The notes under the pieces are model-generated. The model did no database searches, was not told the origin of the DNA, and saw only the letters and a list, made by a program, of their open reading frames with translations. 64,000 nt of DNA from CAWAYH01 sp963786195 (GTDB lineage: Bacteria > Acidobacteriota > Vicinamibacteria > Vicinamibacterales > 2-12-FULL-66-21): positions 727,579-791,578 of the forward strand of contig CAWAYH010000011.1 in NCBI GenBank assembly GCA_963786195.1. The letters run 5' to 3'. Made by a program: the position numbers and the translations under genes. Of the stretch, positions 31,480 through 43,224 are shown piece by piece (the first letter of the stretch is position 1; every line of letters starts with the position of its first letter).

Positions 31480-33910
31480 TCAGTAGGCGAGTTGCCGGGT
31501 GGCCAGGGCGGGTGCTCGGCGCCGGACCCGCTCGCGGATGGGCAGCAGGGCGGCGACTGGCGCGGGCCCCGGCCGCATCCCCCGCCTCCCGGTCCAGAGG
31601 CGAGGTGTGCGGCGGTCAGGTTCGGTGCTCGGCGCCCAGGACCCGCTCGCGGATGGGCAGCAGGGCGGCGAACTGGTCGCGGGCCCCGGCCGCATCCCCC
31701 GCCTCCCCGGTCCAGAAGGCGAGGTTGCCGCGGGCGGTCAGGGTGTCGGGGTGCTCGGCGCCCAGGACCCGCTCGCGGATGGGCAGCAGGGCGGCGAACT
31801 GGTCGCGGGCCCCGGCCGCATCCCCCGCCTCCCCGGTCCAGCGGGCGAGGCTGCCGCGGGCGGCCAGGGTGTCGGGGTGCTCGGCGCCCCGGACCCGCTC
31901 GCGGATGGGCAGCAGGGCGGCGAACTGGTCGCGGGCCCCGGCCGCATCCCCCGCCTCCCCGGTCCAGCGGGCGAGGCTGGTTGCGGGTGATCAGGGTGTC
32001 GGGGTGCTCGGCGCCCAGGACCCGCTCGCGGATGGGCAGCAGGGCGGCGAGCTGGTCGCGGGCCCCGGCCGCATCCCCCGCCTCCCCGGTCCAGCGGCGA
32101 GTTGTGGCGGGCGGCCAGGGTGTCGCGGGTGCTCGGGCCCGTAGGCATCACTATCCGTGTGCGCGTCGGCGATCAGCCGGAACAGGTCCCGGGCCGCCGG
32201 GTAGCTGCCGCTCTACCCGAGGTACTGCGCGATCTGCCACATGCCGTCGCTGGTCAGGTCGAGGACAGCCCGGGCGTGCGGCAGCAGCACCGCGCACACC
32301 GGCCAGGCCGCGGGCAGTCGCGGGTCAGCGGGGACCGCCGCGTCGACCAGGGCGGCGGCGGCCTGTTCCCACTGACCCGCCGCGTCCGCCGGCAGCTGGG
32401 CGCGGGTGATGGCCTGCACCAGGCGGTGCACCAGCACCAGCCCGTCCCCGGCCGGGCTGACCAGCGAGTAGCGCCGCAGCGCCGTGATCGCATCCCCGGC
32501 CGCCACCGGATCACCCAGCAACGGCCCCACCACGGCCGCCACGCTCCGGGCCCAGCCGGCCCGCGGCCTGCTCAGCGGCGAGCAGCAGGGCCAGCGGCAC
32601 CGGCTCTGGTGCCAGGAACGCCAGCACCCGCACCAGCCCCGCCGCCGCCGGGGCCTCGCCCGCCAGCCGGGACAGCGCCAGCCCCAGCGTGGCGGCCACG
32701 TCCGCCGGGTGCCCGGCGGCTTCACCGCGGGCGAGCAGGTCGGCCTGCCGGGCCCGGAACAGCGGCAGGTACCGGGCCAGGGTGGTCCCGGTGGCCTGCA
32801 TGTAGGCGGCGGCCTGCTCCAGCGCCAGCGGCAGCCCGCCCAGCTCGGCGGCCAGCTCCCGGGCCGCCTCCCGGTCCGTGTCACCGGTCCGGTTCACCAG
32901 GAAACCCGCCGCCACCTCGGTGTCAAGAACCGGGACGTCCAGGGCCTGGCCGGGCGGCCAGTGCTGATTCTGCGTGGTGATCAGCACCCGCCCCGGCCCG
33001 GCGGGCGGCACGAACGGCGCCACCGACACCCGGTCCGCCGCGTTGTCGAACACCACCAGCCACCCGGCCTCCGGCCGGGCCAGCACCGCATGCACCGACG
33101 CCACCGGATCCCGCGGGTCCACCACCTCCCGCGCGCCCAGCTGGGCGGCCAGCACGCCGAACTCCGCCGCCAGCACCGCCGGGTCCTCCGCCGGGAACTG
33201 CCAGCACACCCCCAGCCCGGCCAGATGCCGGTGCGCGTACTCGACCGCCACGCTGGTCTTGCCCGCGCCGCCCAGCCCGCACAACGCCACCACCCGCGGC
33301 CCGGCCCCGTCATCCCCGCCCAGCCGGGCCTCCAGCCCGGCCAGCAGCTCCTCCCGCCCGGCCAGGAACACCGGCCGCGGCGGCAGCCGCAGAACCAGGC
33401 CCGCCGCCACCGGCCCGGCCTGCCCCGCATCCCGCTGTGCGCCTGCTTGTCCAGCTCGCCCTGGACCCCGGTGCTCAGCCCCTGGATCAAGCCCTGCAGA
33501 TCGCTGAACTCCGCCGGACGCACCGCCCCGGCGACCTCATCGCGGAACCCGAGCACCAACGGCGCCCGGGCCGGATCCTGCAGATCCGACAGGCGGACAT
33601 CGGGAATGCTGGTGCGCAGCAACGCCACCCGCGGGATACCGCGCTCACCGGCCCGCCGGAACTCCAGGTGCGTGATCGACAGGCCCTCCGGGTTATCCTG
33701 CGCAGGCTGGAACCCGTACCGGTGCCCCGCGATCAGCACGTACAGGTCACACCCGGCGACATCGTCCAGGCAGCTGTCCCGCACCGTGTCACTGTCGGGC
33801 AGGTAACTGTCGACCGCCTGATGCCGCGCCAGCCGCAGCCAGTCCAGCACCGCCCGCCGTTCCCCGGTCAGGTCGGCGATCGTGGACGACACATACACCC
33901 TGGCCACCAT
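31480..33910 (-). CDS. DUF4062-NB-ARC-TPR STAND protein, several frameshifts
   Basis: Three modules in order. The N-terminus (33910 to about 33430) is DUF4062: ARVYVSSTIADLTGERRAVL, then DLYVLIAGHRYGF. The middle is an NB-ARC ATPase: Walker A GLGGAGKT, Walker B WLVVFDNA, VLITTQN and GLPLALEQAAAYM. The C-terminus has six TPRs of 42 residues. Frame breaks occur near 33420, 32550, 32220 and several times in the repeats. STAND proteins oligomerise on ligand binding and switch on an N-terminal effector; DUF4062 is a TIR-related effector-type domain in predicted conflict systems. A self/non-self or phage-sensing role is inference. ATG 33910 and GTG 33913 are both possible. Confidence 0.8.
31512..32134 (-). 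repeat. Six tandem 126-bp TPR units
   Basis: The landmark GTGCTCGG starts units at 31512, 31625, 31751, 31877, 32004 and 32129, so spacing is 113, 126, 126, 127 and 125. The unit encodes 42 residues including GAEHPDTL, RWTGEAGDAAGARDQ and ALLPIRERV. The copies are almost identical at the DNA level; spacings other than 126 mark single-base indels. Confidence 0.85.
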
Positions 33911-34065
33911 CACCCCCTAGCCCCGCTCACGCTTCCGCTCCAGGCCATGCGCCGAGACCCTTGCCCACCCGGTGACCTAAAGATCGCACAGCGCCGGCCC
34001 TCGTTCCACGGGGCCGGCGCGGCATCAGGTCACCGTCTTGTCTCTTGGTACGACGATTCCGTGCA

Positions 34066-34593
34066 TCAATCACCGCTCCAGCAACCAAGAATCACCGCCG
34101 CCGCATCAAGTGCTACCGTGTCACGAGAACTCGGCGGCGACCCGACCATTCCGTGCAGCCCGGAAATATCCACCAAAAGGATCTTCCAGTCCTTGCGCAC
34201 CACGACCGATCCGTCGCTTACCACGAAAGCACCTTGGCCGAGCCCTTTGACCGGAGCTGTCTTGTGCAGAGTCTCGGCCAGCTCGTCAAAGTAAGCGTAC
34301 GTCTGGGTCCAGCTAGAAAGCTCCTTCACCGAGAGCACCATGGTGCCCTCGCTGTAGTGGTATCCGCAGGAATAGAGATGATCAGCCCAGGTCGGGGCGG
34401 TCACTGAGGCCTTGGCTGCCACTACCTGGGCGATCTCCCCGGCTGCCTCCTCGGCACATACCATGCGGGAGATCGCGGAGGGTGACTTGCCTGCCGGCTG
34501 CGGTGATTCGGCCGATGTATTGACGCTGCTGCAGCCGGCGATCCCTAGCACGACGGCCAGGACGGCTAGGCCAAGGCGTGCTCTACGCTGCAT
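34066..34593 (-). CDS. Hypothetical lipoprotein
   Basis: 175 residues with a lipoprotein signal ending LGIAGC. The mature protein has an opening Cys/Glu-rich helix (SRMVCAEEAAGEIAQVVA), a second cysteine (LYSCGYHYSEGTMVLSVKEL) and a C-terminal beta part with VVRKDWKILLVDISG. The pattern resembles DUF3558-type actinobacterial lipoproteins, but I am not certain. The frame is intact. It lies between the STAND gene and the P-type ATPase on the same strand. Confidence 0.7.
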   Translation of the reverse strand: MQRRARLGLAVLAVVLGIAGCSSVNTSAESPQPAGKSPSAISRMVCAEEAAGEIAQVVAAKASVTAPTWADHLYSCGYHYSEGTMVLSVKELSSWTQTYAYFDELAETLHKTAPVKGLGQGAFVVSDGSVVVRKDWKILLVDISGLHGMVGSPPSSRDTVALDAAAVILGCWSGD

Positions 34594-34663
34594 TCTTCAC
34601 CGTCCTCCCGCACCATCTGTCTCCGGCTGGCCATGCTGGGATACAACTGCTTTCTTGCTCTTC

Positions 34664-37344
34664 TCATGAGATAGTGCGCTTGACGTCAAATGACTCGATC
34701 CGGCCCCCGACACGGGCGGAAACGTGGAATATCCACTTACCGGAAGTGAGCAGCGCGTAGCTCACATAGTGGTTCGACGCGATACGCAGGTGCCGGAGCA
34801 GTTGCAGCGGCCGGTCACCGAGTGCCGCGGTGACCTCGACAGCGCCTATGGTCGTGCGCGTGTGCGGTGGGTAGATGAACACGTGCAGCTCGTTGAGTCC
34901 TGGTGCGCCGGGACTGAGGTAAACCTCCGCGCTCCCGCCCAGGGCCAGCCTGGTCGTCGAGATGGCCGGGAGCTCCGGGAGCAGGGACTGGCCCCTGGCG
35001 GGCGAGACGGCCTGGCCGACGACCGTGAGTGCGGCGAACAGCACGACCGGGAGCGCCACCGACAGGCCGACGCCCCAGGGCCCGCGGAGGATCCGCGGGC
35101 TTCGCACTTCGGCCAGGCCCGGTCGTCCGACGCGGGCGAGGCGGAGGCTGTTGGCCACGACGAGCAGGCTGGACAGGCCCATGGCCATGGCGGCCACGAG
35201 CGGGTCGATGAGCCCGGCTGCGGCCAGCGGTAGCGCAGCGATGTTGTAGCCGATGGCCCAGCCGAAGTTCTGCACCATTACTGCGTAGGTCGCTCGCGCC
35301 AGGGTGACCGCGGCCGGCACGCCGTTCAGATCGCTGCCGAGCAGCGCGACATCGCTGTTCGCCAGCGCCGCTTCTGACCCGCTGCCGATCGCGCACCCGA
35401 TCGAGGCCGCTGCGAGCGCCGGAGCGTCGTTCACACCGTCGCCAACCATGAGGACGCTGCGCGACCTGCTGCGCTCGGCACCAAGCGCTGCGACCTTGCC
35501 GGCCGGGCTCAAGGCGGCCTGGACGTCATCGATGCCGAGCTCGGCACCGGCCGTCACCACCGCGGGCTTGCTGTCCCCGCTGAGGATCGCCGTCCTCATC
35601 CCCATCTCGTGCAGGCGGCGGATGCTCGGCTTGGCTTCCGGACGAAGCGGGCTGGTGACCGCGATCGCCCCCAGGACATCGCCCCCGCGCTCGACGACCA
35701 CGACCGTCTCACCCCGCGCATAGCGGGCCGCGATGGCCGTCGACAGTGGTTCTGGCAGGCGGGGATGCTCCAGACGGCTCACCCGCACCAATTGCCCGTC
35801 GACCAACCCGGCCACGCCCACTCCGGGAAGGACCTGGACATCTGACCCGCGTCGGGGCGAGCCGCTCGCGGCCATGATCGCCAGGGCGATGGGATGGTCG
35901 CTCTCGGCTTCGACCGCTGCGGCCGCGGCGAGCAGCTCGTCCTGGCTGTTGCCGGGTACGGCCATCACCTCGGTGACAACGGCGCGGCGCTCCAGTCAGT
36001 GTCCCCGTCTTATCGAAAGAGACGGTGTCCACCCTGGAAAGACGTTCGAGCGCGTCGCCGTTGCGGACGAAGATCCCGAGCGCCGAGGCTCTCCCGCAGC
36101 CGACCATCATCGCCATTGGCGCGGCCAGCCCCATCGCGCACGGGCAGGCGACGAGCAGTACCGACAGGGCACTCAGCACCGCCGTATCGTGGTTGCCCCT
36201 GGCGAACCACCACACCGCGAACGTCCCGAGGGCGAGCAGGAGTACGGCGGGGACGAACACCCGGCTCACCCGGTCCGCCAATCGTTGCAGCGGTGCCTTG
36301 TCACGCTGAGCTTCCTCGACCAGGCGTTGAAGGCGTGCGAGCACCGACTCCGAGGCCAGGGCGTCGACGCGCACGACGAGCGCCTCCCGCCCGTTGCGCG
36401 TGCCGCCCGTGACCTGGCTACCGGGGCCGCGGTCAACGGGCAAGGGCTCGCCGGTAAGCATAGATTCGTCGACTGCTGACCACCCGCTCACGACGCTCCC
36501 GTCGAGCGGAATCGACCTCATTTGGCCGCACCCGCACCAGCGCCCCCACCGGCACGCTCTCGGGCGCGACGAGATCGCCGCGCTCGCTGTCAGGATCGGT
36601 GACCACCCGGGCCATGGGCGGGCGCAGCGAAAGCAACGAGTGCATGGCGCCTACGGCGCGGCGGCGCGCGCCGGCCTCGGCGGCGCGTCCGCTGACCAAG
36701 ACGGCGACAATGAGCGGCGCCATGGCGTAGTGCAGTCGTCCCGCGAACGCGCCGCCGCCGCTGCCGACGTGGATATGGCGGCCCCCGACGGCAATGACTT
36801 CCGCGGCCTGCACGGCGACCGCGGCGAGCGTGCCGCAGGCGATCAGGGTGTCCATGCTCACTGCGCCATGACGCAGCAGGCGAGCGGCGTTGCGGAGGAA
36901 CGGCCAGCCGCCGGCGAACTCGACGACGACGGCCAGGACGAGGACGACCCATCCCGGACCCGCGGTCTGGGGCAGGAGGAGCGACACCAGCAACGCGGCG
37001 ATCGCCAGGGGCCAGGAGATGATCGCACGCAGCACCCACCGGTCGCTGTGCTGACGGCCAGCGGATCCAGCGGCGGCATCGACCGCCTTGGCGCTGTAGC
37101 CGACGTCGGCGACGGTCTGGCAGAGCTCGCCGACGCTAATCGCTGAACCGTTGTAGGAGACGAACGCCCGGGCCGTGGCCAGGTTGACCGAAGCACTGGC
37201 CACGCCCGGCACGCGGCCGAGCGCGTGCTCGATCCGCGCAGCGCATGCGCTGCAGTGCATGCCGCCGAGCTCAAGCTCGGCGGTGACGAAAGGAACTTCC
37301 CTTGCCTGCGCCGGCGGTGTCGTTTGCGAGGAAGTGGTCAGCAC
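34664..37344 (-). CDS. Copper-type P1B ATPase with extra C-terminal beta domain, two frameshifts
   Basis: From GTG 37344: an HMA domain (GGMHCSACAARIEHAL), eight helices, then after a break near 36510 the actuator and TGE loop (ESMLTGEPLP), the CPC motif (VACPCAMG) and phosphorylation site DKTGTL. After a break near 35985 come the nucleotide domain (ESDHPIALA), the hinge GDGVND and the last helices. It then continues about 140 residues beyond a normal ATPase with a helix and a beta domain (LALGGSAEVYLSPGAPGLNELHVFIYP, LRHLRIASNHYVSYALLTSG). That domain resembles the YtkA/FixH-like tail of the CopC-CopD protein and may be an outward-facing metal-receiving domain. Confidence 0.8.
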
Positions 37345-37402
37345 TGCGACCCCGGCTCCTGAGGATCTGGAATTGCTCAGCTACTACGGACGGGATATCT
37401 CC

Positions 37403-40400
37403 CTAGTGGTGAAAGGTGAGGGTTTGCACGGTGGGGGTGGATGCGTTGTGTCCGGGCTGGGATGCGCCGTCGATGGCGTAGAGGGTGTTGCCGATCCCTG
37501 CGACGGCCAGCCCGTGCCGGGGTTCGGCGAGGTTCGGCAGGACGGACCAGGTCGAGCTGGCCAGGTCATAGGCCCAGACGGTGTTGAACACGGTGCCGAT
37601 GCTTTCGCCGCCGACGACGATCAGCCGGCCGCCGACGATCGCCGCGCCGGCGTCGCTGACCTTGCCCGGCGCGGCCTTCAGCTGGACCCACCGGTCAGCG
37701 GCCGGGTCGAAGCGCTGCACCGCCGCGGTATTGGAGGTGACCTCTATCCTGCGCCCGCCGACGGCGTACAGGTACGTGCCGTCCGACGCGGCCGCCAGGT
37801 GATCCCCCGGAACCGGAATGCCGGCGGCGTCGTGCCAGCTGGTGCCGTCGAAAACCTCGGTGGGGACGACCGGCGCCGCGGAAGTGCCGGCGGTCCGCCC
37901 GCCGACCACGACGATCTTGTTCCCCACCACCGCCGCCGCGGCGGCGCCACGCGCATGGTGGAGTGCAGGCCCCTCGACCCAGGCGGTCAGGGACTGGTTC
38001 AGGTGCAGCACCCGGGCGGAGGCGACCCCGATTATCTCGCTGCCCTGCGGCTCGAAACCACCGATCACCCACACCGTGTTCTGGTACGACACCATCATCG
38101 CGTGATGCAACGGGACCGGCAGAGCCGGGCCCGGGCTCCACGCGCCGATCGTCGGGTCGTAAAACTCCGTCTTCGTCGTAGCATGCTGCGCGTCGGTCAG
38201 ACCGCCGGCCACCCAGATCCGGCCCACTCAGCACCGCCGCACCCACCTGCTGGGTTGCGTACAGCGAGTCACTCGCCTGCTGCCAACTCCCGGCAGGCTG
38301 GGCGGCCCCCGGGATCACGGTGAGGGTTTGCACGGTGGGGGTGGATGCGTTGTGTCCGGGCTGGGATGCGCCGTCGATGGCGTAGAGGGTGTTGCCGATC
38401 CCTGCGACGGCCAGCCCGTGCCGGGGTTCGGCGAGGTTCGGCAGGACGGACCAGGTCGAGCTGGCCAGGTCATAGGCCCAGACGGTGTTGAACACGGTGC
38501 CGATGCTTTCGCCGCCGACGACGATCAGCCGGCCGCCGACGATCGCCGCGCCGGCGTCGCTGACCTTGCCCGGCGCGGCCGTCAGCTGGACCCACCGGTC
38601 AGCGGCCGGGTCGAAGCGCTGCACCGCCGCGGTATTGGAGGTGACCTCAATCCTGCGCCCGCCGACGGCGTACAGGTACGTGCCGTCCGACGCGGCCGCC
38701 AGGTGATCCCCCGGAACCGGAATGCCGGCGGCGTCGTGCCAGCTGGTGCCGTCGAAAACCTCGGTGGGGACGACCGGCGCCGCGGACGTGCCGGCGGTCC
38801 GCCCGCCGACCACGACGATCTTGTTCCCCACCACCGCCGCCGCGGCGGCGCCACGCGCATGGTGGAGTGCAGGCCCCTCGACCCAGGCGGTCAGGGACTG
38901 GTTCAGGTGCAGCACCCGGGCGGAGGCGACCCCGATTATCTCGCTGCCCTGCGGCTCGAAACCACCGATCACCCACACCGTGTTCTGGTACGACACCATC
39001 ATCGCGTGATGCAACGGGACCGGCAGAGCCGGGCCCGGGCTCCACGCGCCGATCGTCGGGTCGTAAAACTCCGTCTTCGTCGTGGCATGCTGCGGGTCGG
39101 TCAGACCGCCGGCCACCCAGATCCGGCCGCTCTAGCACCGCCGCACCCACCTGCTGGGTTGCGTACAGCGAATTATTACTCAACTCCCAGCCAGGCTGCG
39201 CACCGGTCCTCAGGCCGATGTTGTGGTGTACGGGCACCCACCAGTTCCACACGTCGCCGTGCACCGGTCCGGACACGTAGCCCAGCATGTTGCCGGCGTT
39301 CTGGGTCCACACCATGTACTCCAGGCCCCGGGTGTAATTGCAGAACACCCGGCCCGCGGCCTGGTCGTCCTTCACCAGGCCCACTGTCATCTGGGCGACG
39401 GTGTACGTCCTGGGGTGCTGGAACAGGTGGTTCCAGCCGACCTCGCCGAACGTGGCATTGGAGCCGCAGTCGTTGAAGTTCTGCTTGAACTGGCCGGAGT
39501 TCAGCGACGAGACCTTGGCCGTGTACGCGGCGTACAGGGCCTTCGGGCTCGGGTAGGTCTGGAAGACGGCCGCGGTGATGCCACCCGCCGGCCCGGTGCA
39601 GGTCACCTGGGTCGGGGTGTTCTGCTTGCAGGCCGAGGACGGCAGCAGGCCCGTGGCCTCGTTGCTCTTGTTCGTCTGGATCGAGCGCTTTCATCAGCGC
39701 ACTGGGCACCGGCTTGTGCGACGCTGCCCCCGAGTGCGCGCCGGAACCGCCGCTCAGGCCGACCCAGGTGCCCACGCCCGCCACGACCAAGACCACCGCC
39801 GCCAGCACGGCGATCCAGCGCGGCTGCCGGTACCACTGCGGCCCCCGCGGCCCGGCCGGTGACGGCGGCGCGCCCGCGGGCTGACCGGGCTCGCCCGGGC
39901 CCGCGACGCCGTATTCCCGGCGGTGGGAGGCACGGGTCCCGCCGGACTGGCCCGCACCGGCCCGGCCCGCGGCGGGCTGGCCGTAGCCGGGCTGATCCAC
40001 GCTGGGCTGGCTGCTCCAGGACTGACCCGGACCCGAAGGGCCGGACGCCGCCGCCGACGGCGCGACGGGATCTATGCCGGGTGCGGGCGACTGCGACCGG
40101 CTGGACACGTTGCTCCAGGAGAACGGCTCCGGCGGCGGCCCCGCCTGGCTGCCGGGTGGGGGCAGGCCGGCGGCGCGGCGGTCGTGGCACCGTAGGCGAT
40201 GGAGGACTCCGTGCCCGTCCCGAAGAGGCCCAGCGCCATCCGGGCGGCCTGGACGAACTCGCGGCAGCTCCCGTAGCGCTCGTCCGGCCGCTTGGCCAGC
40301 ACCCGGCCGAACACCTCATCGATCTCCGGCGGCAGTTCCGGCCGCAGCACCGTCGGCATCGTGGGCGTCTCCTCGACATGCGCCCAGATGATCGCCGCGT

Positions 40401-41073
40401 CCAGGTCCTTCTCGAACGGGACCCGCCCGGTCAGGCACTCATACAGCACGCACCCCAGCGAGTACTGATCGGCCAGGCCGAGCACCGACGTGCCCCGGAT
40501 CTGCTCCGGCGCGACGTAGTCGATCGTGCCCAGGAACTGCCCCGTCGAGGTCAGCCCGCTGCGGGACATGGCGTGCTTGGTGATGCCGAAGTCCGCCAGG
40601 TACACGTGATCAGGATCGGCGTCATCGCTGCCCCGCTCGATCAGCAGGTTCCCCGGCTTCACGTCCCGGTGCACCAGCCCCTTGCGGTGCGCGGCGTCCA
40701 GCGCCCGCGCGGCCTGGCCGATGAGGAACAAGGCGGTCGCGGGGAGGATCCGGCCGCGCTTCTTGATCATCTGCCGCATATCGGTCCCGGACACGTACCG
40801 CATCGCGATGTACAGCAGGTCGTCCTGGGAACCCATGTCGTAGATGGGGATCACGTTCGGGTGGTTCAGCGAGGCCGCGATCCGCGACTCCTCCAGGAAC
40901 CGGGCCCGGAACACGTCGTCGGCAGCCAGTTCCGGCGCCAGCACCTTCAGCGCGATGACGCTGCTCAGGCGCAGGTTCTCCGCCTGGTAGACCACGCTCA
41001 TCCCGCCGCGGCCGAGCACCGACCGCACCCGGTACCCCGCGAACTCATCCCCCACCAACGGCAGCCCAGACAT
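37403..41073 (-). CDS. Receptor Ser/Thr kinase (PknB-like) with duplicated kelch propeller, several frameshifts
   Basis: From ATG 41073 (GGAGGGAG upstream): a kinase domain with glycine loop GRGGMSVVY at 21-29, Lys43, HRD at 134-136 and DFG at 160-162; a proline/serine/glycine linker; one membrane helix (WIAVLAAVVLVVAGVGTWVG); a cysteine-containing outer domain (TGLLPSSACKQ, NFNDCGSNATFGEVGWNH); then two kelch propeller blocks (GGLTDxQHATTKTEFYDP, VIGGFEPQGSE, YAVGGRRIEVTS). Breaks lie near 40160, 39680, 39130 and 38230; bridged, the product is about 1,220 residues. Kelch propellers bind proteins or sugars, so this is an envelope sensor. The downstream P-type ATPase starts 58 bases on, perhaps in the same operon. 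Confidence 0.8.
37415..39171 (-). repeat. Near-identical tandem duplication of the kelch block
   Basis: 37415-38267 and 38319-39171 match base for base with only a handful of differences (offset 904). Each copy encodes about 284 residues of kelch repeats. A 51-base spacer encodes the linker GAAQPAGSWQQASDSL. The few differences show they are two real copies rather than one read twice. Confidence 0.9.
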
Positions 41074-41658
41074 CACACACTCCCTCCCCCACCACCCCCG
41101 CCGCGGTCTCGATGCCGGTGACGATTCCCTTTGCCGACCCGTTCGCCGAGAATGGGCTATATAGCAAGATGTACTGGGAAAACAAGCGGTCGTCAACGCT
41201 TGGCCGAAAACCGAAATCCGAGCTTTATGATGGAACATCACAGACCGGTTTGGGAACATATTTGCGGGCCGGTAACGTAGCGAGGAAGATGCCGGTGGCC
41301 GTCCACGGACCACACCGGTAACGCTCGCATCAGGACGATGGCTGGCGCCCGGACTCGTTCGGTCAAAAAAGATTTTTAATTCTCCGAACGAACAGGCATG
41401 TTACCTTTTCGTGACGCAGAATTGCGATCCTCGGCCGACAGCCTGACGCCCGTGTCACATTCCGGACGCCGGACGCCCCGGCGCAGGCTGGCCGCGTACC
41501 CCGGCGGTCAACAGCCCGATGATCGCTGTCAGCACGACGAACGCTTGCTCGAGCGCCGCTGGATCTCCAGCCGGGAGGGTGGTCAGCAGATGCTCAAGAC
41601 GCCCCGGCGCCCTGGTGCCGGGGCGTCACCCTGCCCGGCCCATCCCGATTTCTAACGG
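41074..41658. other. Promoter region of the kinase gene plus remnant DNA
   Basis: The first part is AT-richer and should hold the kinase promoter. At 41598-41627 a strong hairpin (GACGCCCCGGC pairing with GCCGGGGCGTC) lies next to the 3' end of the integrase. Between about 41455 and 41590 the minus strand has a short frame without a start, LLTTLPAGDPAALEQAFVVL followed by TAIIGLLTAGV, whose composition looks coding and may be a gene remnant. Confidence 0.45.
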
Positions 41659-43117
41659 TCACGGGCAGCCGGGGAGGACGAACGATCGGTAATCGGCTGC
41701 CGCGAACTCGGTAAGCCACGCCAGGACAATATCTTCGTCCAGCCCCGCCTGCGGACCGATGACGCTGGCTAGGGCCGCAAGGCTGTCGCTGCCGGAATCC
41801 GACTTGTGCTGATCGTACAGAGCGCGGAGACGTTCCTTCTTGCGGAGGCCGTCGAGCTGGGTGGGGATGACGGTGGCGGCGGCCTGGTCGGCGGGCCTGG
41901 TGAACTGGGCGTAGAACCTCAGGGTGGTGGAGCCCTCCGCGTGCCCGAGGCGCCTGGCCACGGTGTTCAGGTTGGTGCTGCGGCTAGGAGCTGGGTGGCG
42001 GAGTAGTGCCGGAGTTCCTTTAGCGAGCTGGTGATGCCGACGCGGCGGACGTACCGGCGGTACCGGTGCGTCATCGTGTCAGGGTTCCACGGCTCGCGAC
42101 CTGCCAGGTCAGGAGAGAACGCGAACGCGTCATCGGGCACTATCACCCCGACGGCCGCGAGCTCCGCGCGGCGGCGGCGGAAGCGATCGCGAAACAGCTC
42201 GCATGCTAGAAGGTCTAGGGACAGGCGGCGGCCCTCGCCGTCTTTCGGGGCCTTCTCGATCCGCTGGCCTTGCTTGACCAGGTAGTTCTCCACGACTCGG
42301 ACTTCGTGGCTAGTAAAAGTCGAAACGGTTCTCGCGCAGGGCGCCTACCTCGCCGCGGCGGGCCCCGGTCGTGAACGCGGTCCACAGGTACAGGCCGAAT
42401 CCCTCGTCTTCGGCCCAGACGAGGTTGAGGAGCCGCGCGGCCTGGTCCGGGCTCGCGGGTCAGGCTCGCGCTTGCGCGGGTGCGGCGGGCTGGCGTTCTT
42501 GGCGACGTCGCGGTCGGCCCAGTCGTAGCGGACGGCCAGGTCCGGGGCCGAGGAGATGATCGAGTGGACGCGCAGGATCGTGGCTGGCTTCATCGGCCGG
42601 CACATGTGCGGACGACAGCGGCCGTCGCAGGCATGCGGGCGGGTGGTGCGGTGGTCGCGCAGCGGGCCTCACCGAGCGTCGCAGGCGTGGTCGCCGTCCG
42701 CGTGGTGCTCAGTGCGCGGGAGCCGCCGGCGTAGCCGCGAGCACTTCTTCAGGGCCCGTGTAGAGCGAGTCGAGTGAGTCGACGCCGAGCTTGCGGATCT
42801 TCACCTCGCTGAGGACGGGCCCGATGATGCGGCGGATGTAGCCCTCGTGCGCTTCCCGGGTCGACACCTCGAGGTTGGCGACTTCCAGGTACTTGTCGAG
42901 GGCCTGGCCGAGGGTGGCTTCCCGGTTGGGGAAGTGGTCGCCGTCGACCCTGGGCGAGCAGCCGTCCGAGCGTCGCGGCGGCGGAGGCCTCGTCGGGGCC
43001 GGTCTGCTTGAGGCGCCGCGGCTTGCCCGTGACCAGGTCGGTTCCGGCGTAGACGTGCACCCGGAAGGACCCGCTCGGGAGCTGCTCGATGTTAGCTGCA
43101 CCGATATCACGGGGCAT
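41659..43117 (-). pseudogene. Phage-type tyrosine integrase, broken by several frameshifts
   Basis: Pieces in three frames form one integrase: an arm-binding N-terminus (MPRDIGAANIEQLPSGSFR, KPRRLKQTG), a SAM-like core-binding domain (REATLGQALDKYLEVANLEV), and a catalytic domain ending LKELRHYSATQLL (H-x-x-R-like box) and RRLGHAEGSTTLRFYAQF (second histidine and Tyr). About 65 residues follow the catalytic Tyr, longer than usual. At least four indels are needed to join the pieces. It marks the left edge of the copper-rich island. I could not find a tRNA or clear att repeat beside it. Confidence 0.75.
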
Positions 43118-43224
43118 CGCACTGATGGCACTCGTGGCGCTGGGATTATCCGGTGCCCCGGTCCACGAACCGGTCCACGCCCGACGCCCTGCAACCCGTC
43201 ATCCTGCTACTGTGCGTAACGCGG

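Noticed and set aside
31512..32134. A CRISPR array
   Set aside because: The 126-bp spacing and lack of unique spacers show protein repeats, and no cas gene is present.
31149..32409. Plus-strand Arg/Pro/Ala/Ser repeat proteins
   Set aside because: They are the reverse reading of the 126-bp TPR repeats of the STAND gene, which match known TPR sequence on the minus strand.
39223..41121. A 632-codon plus-strand frame over the kinase gene
   Set aside because: It is antisense to an unmistakable protein kinase and is rich in Arg, Gly and Pro.
43118..43224. A tRNA or att site next to the integrase
   Set aside because: No cloverleaf or T-loop consensus can be formed, and no matching direct repeat was seen at the other end of the island.
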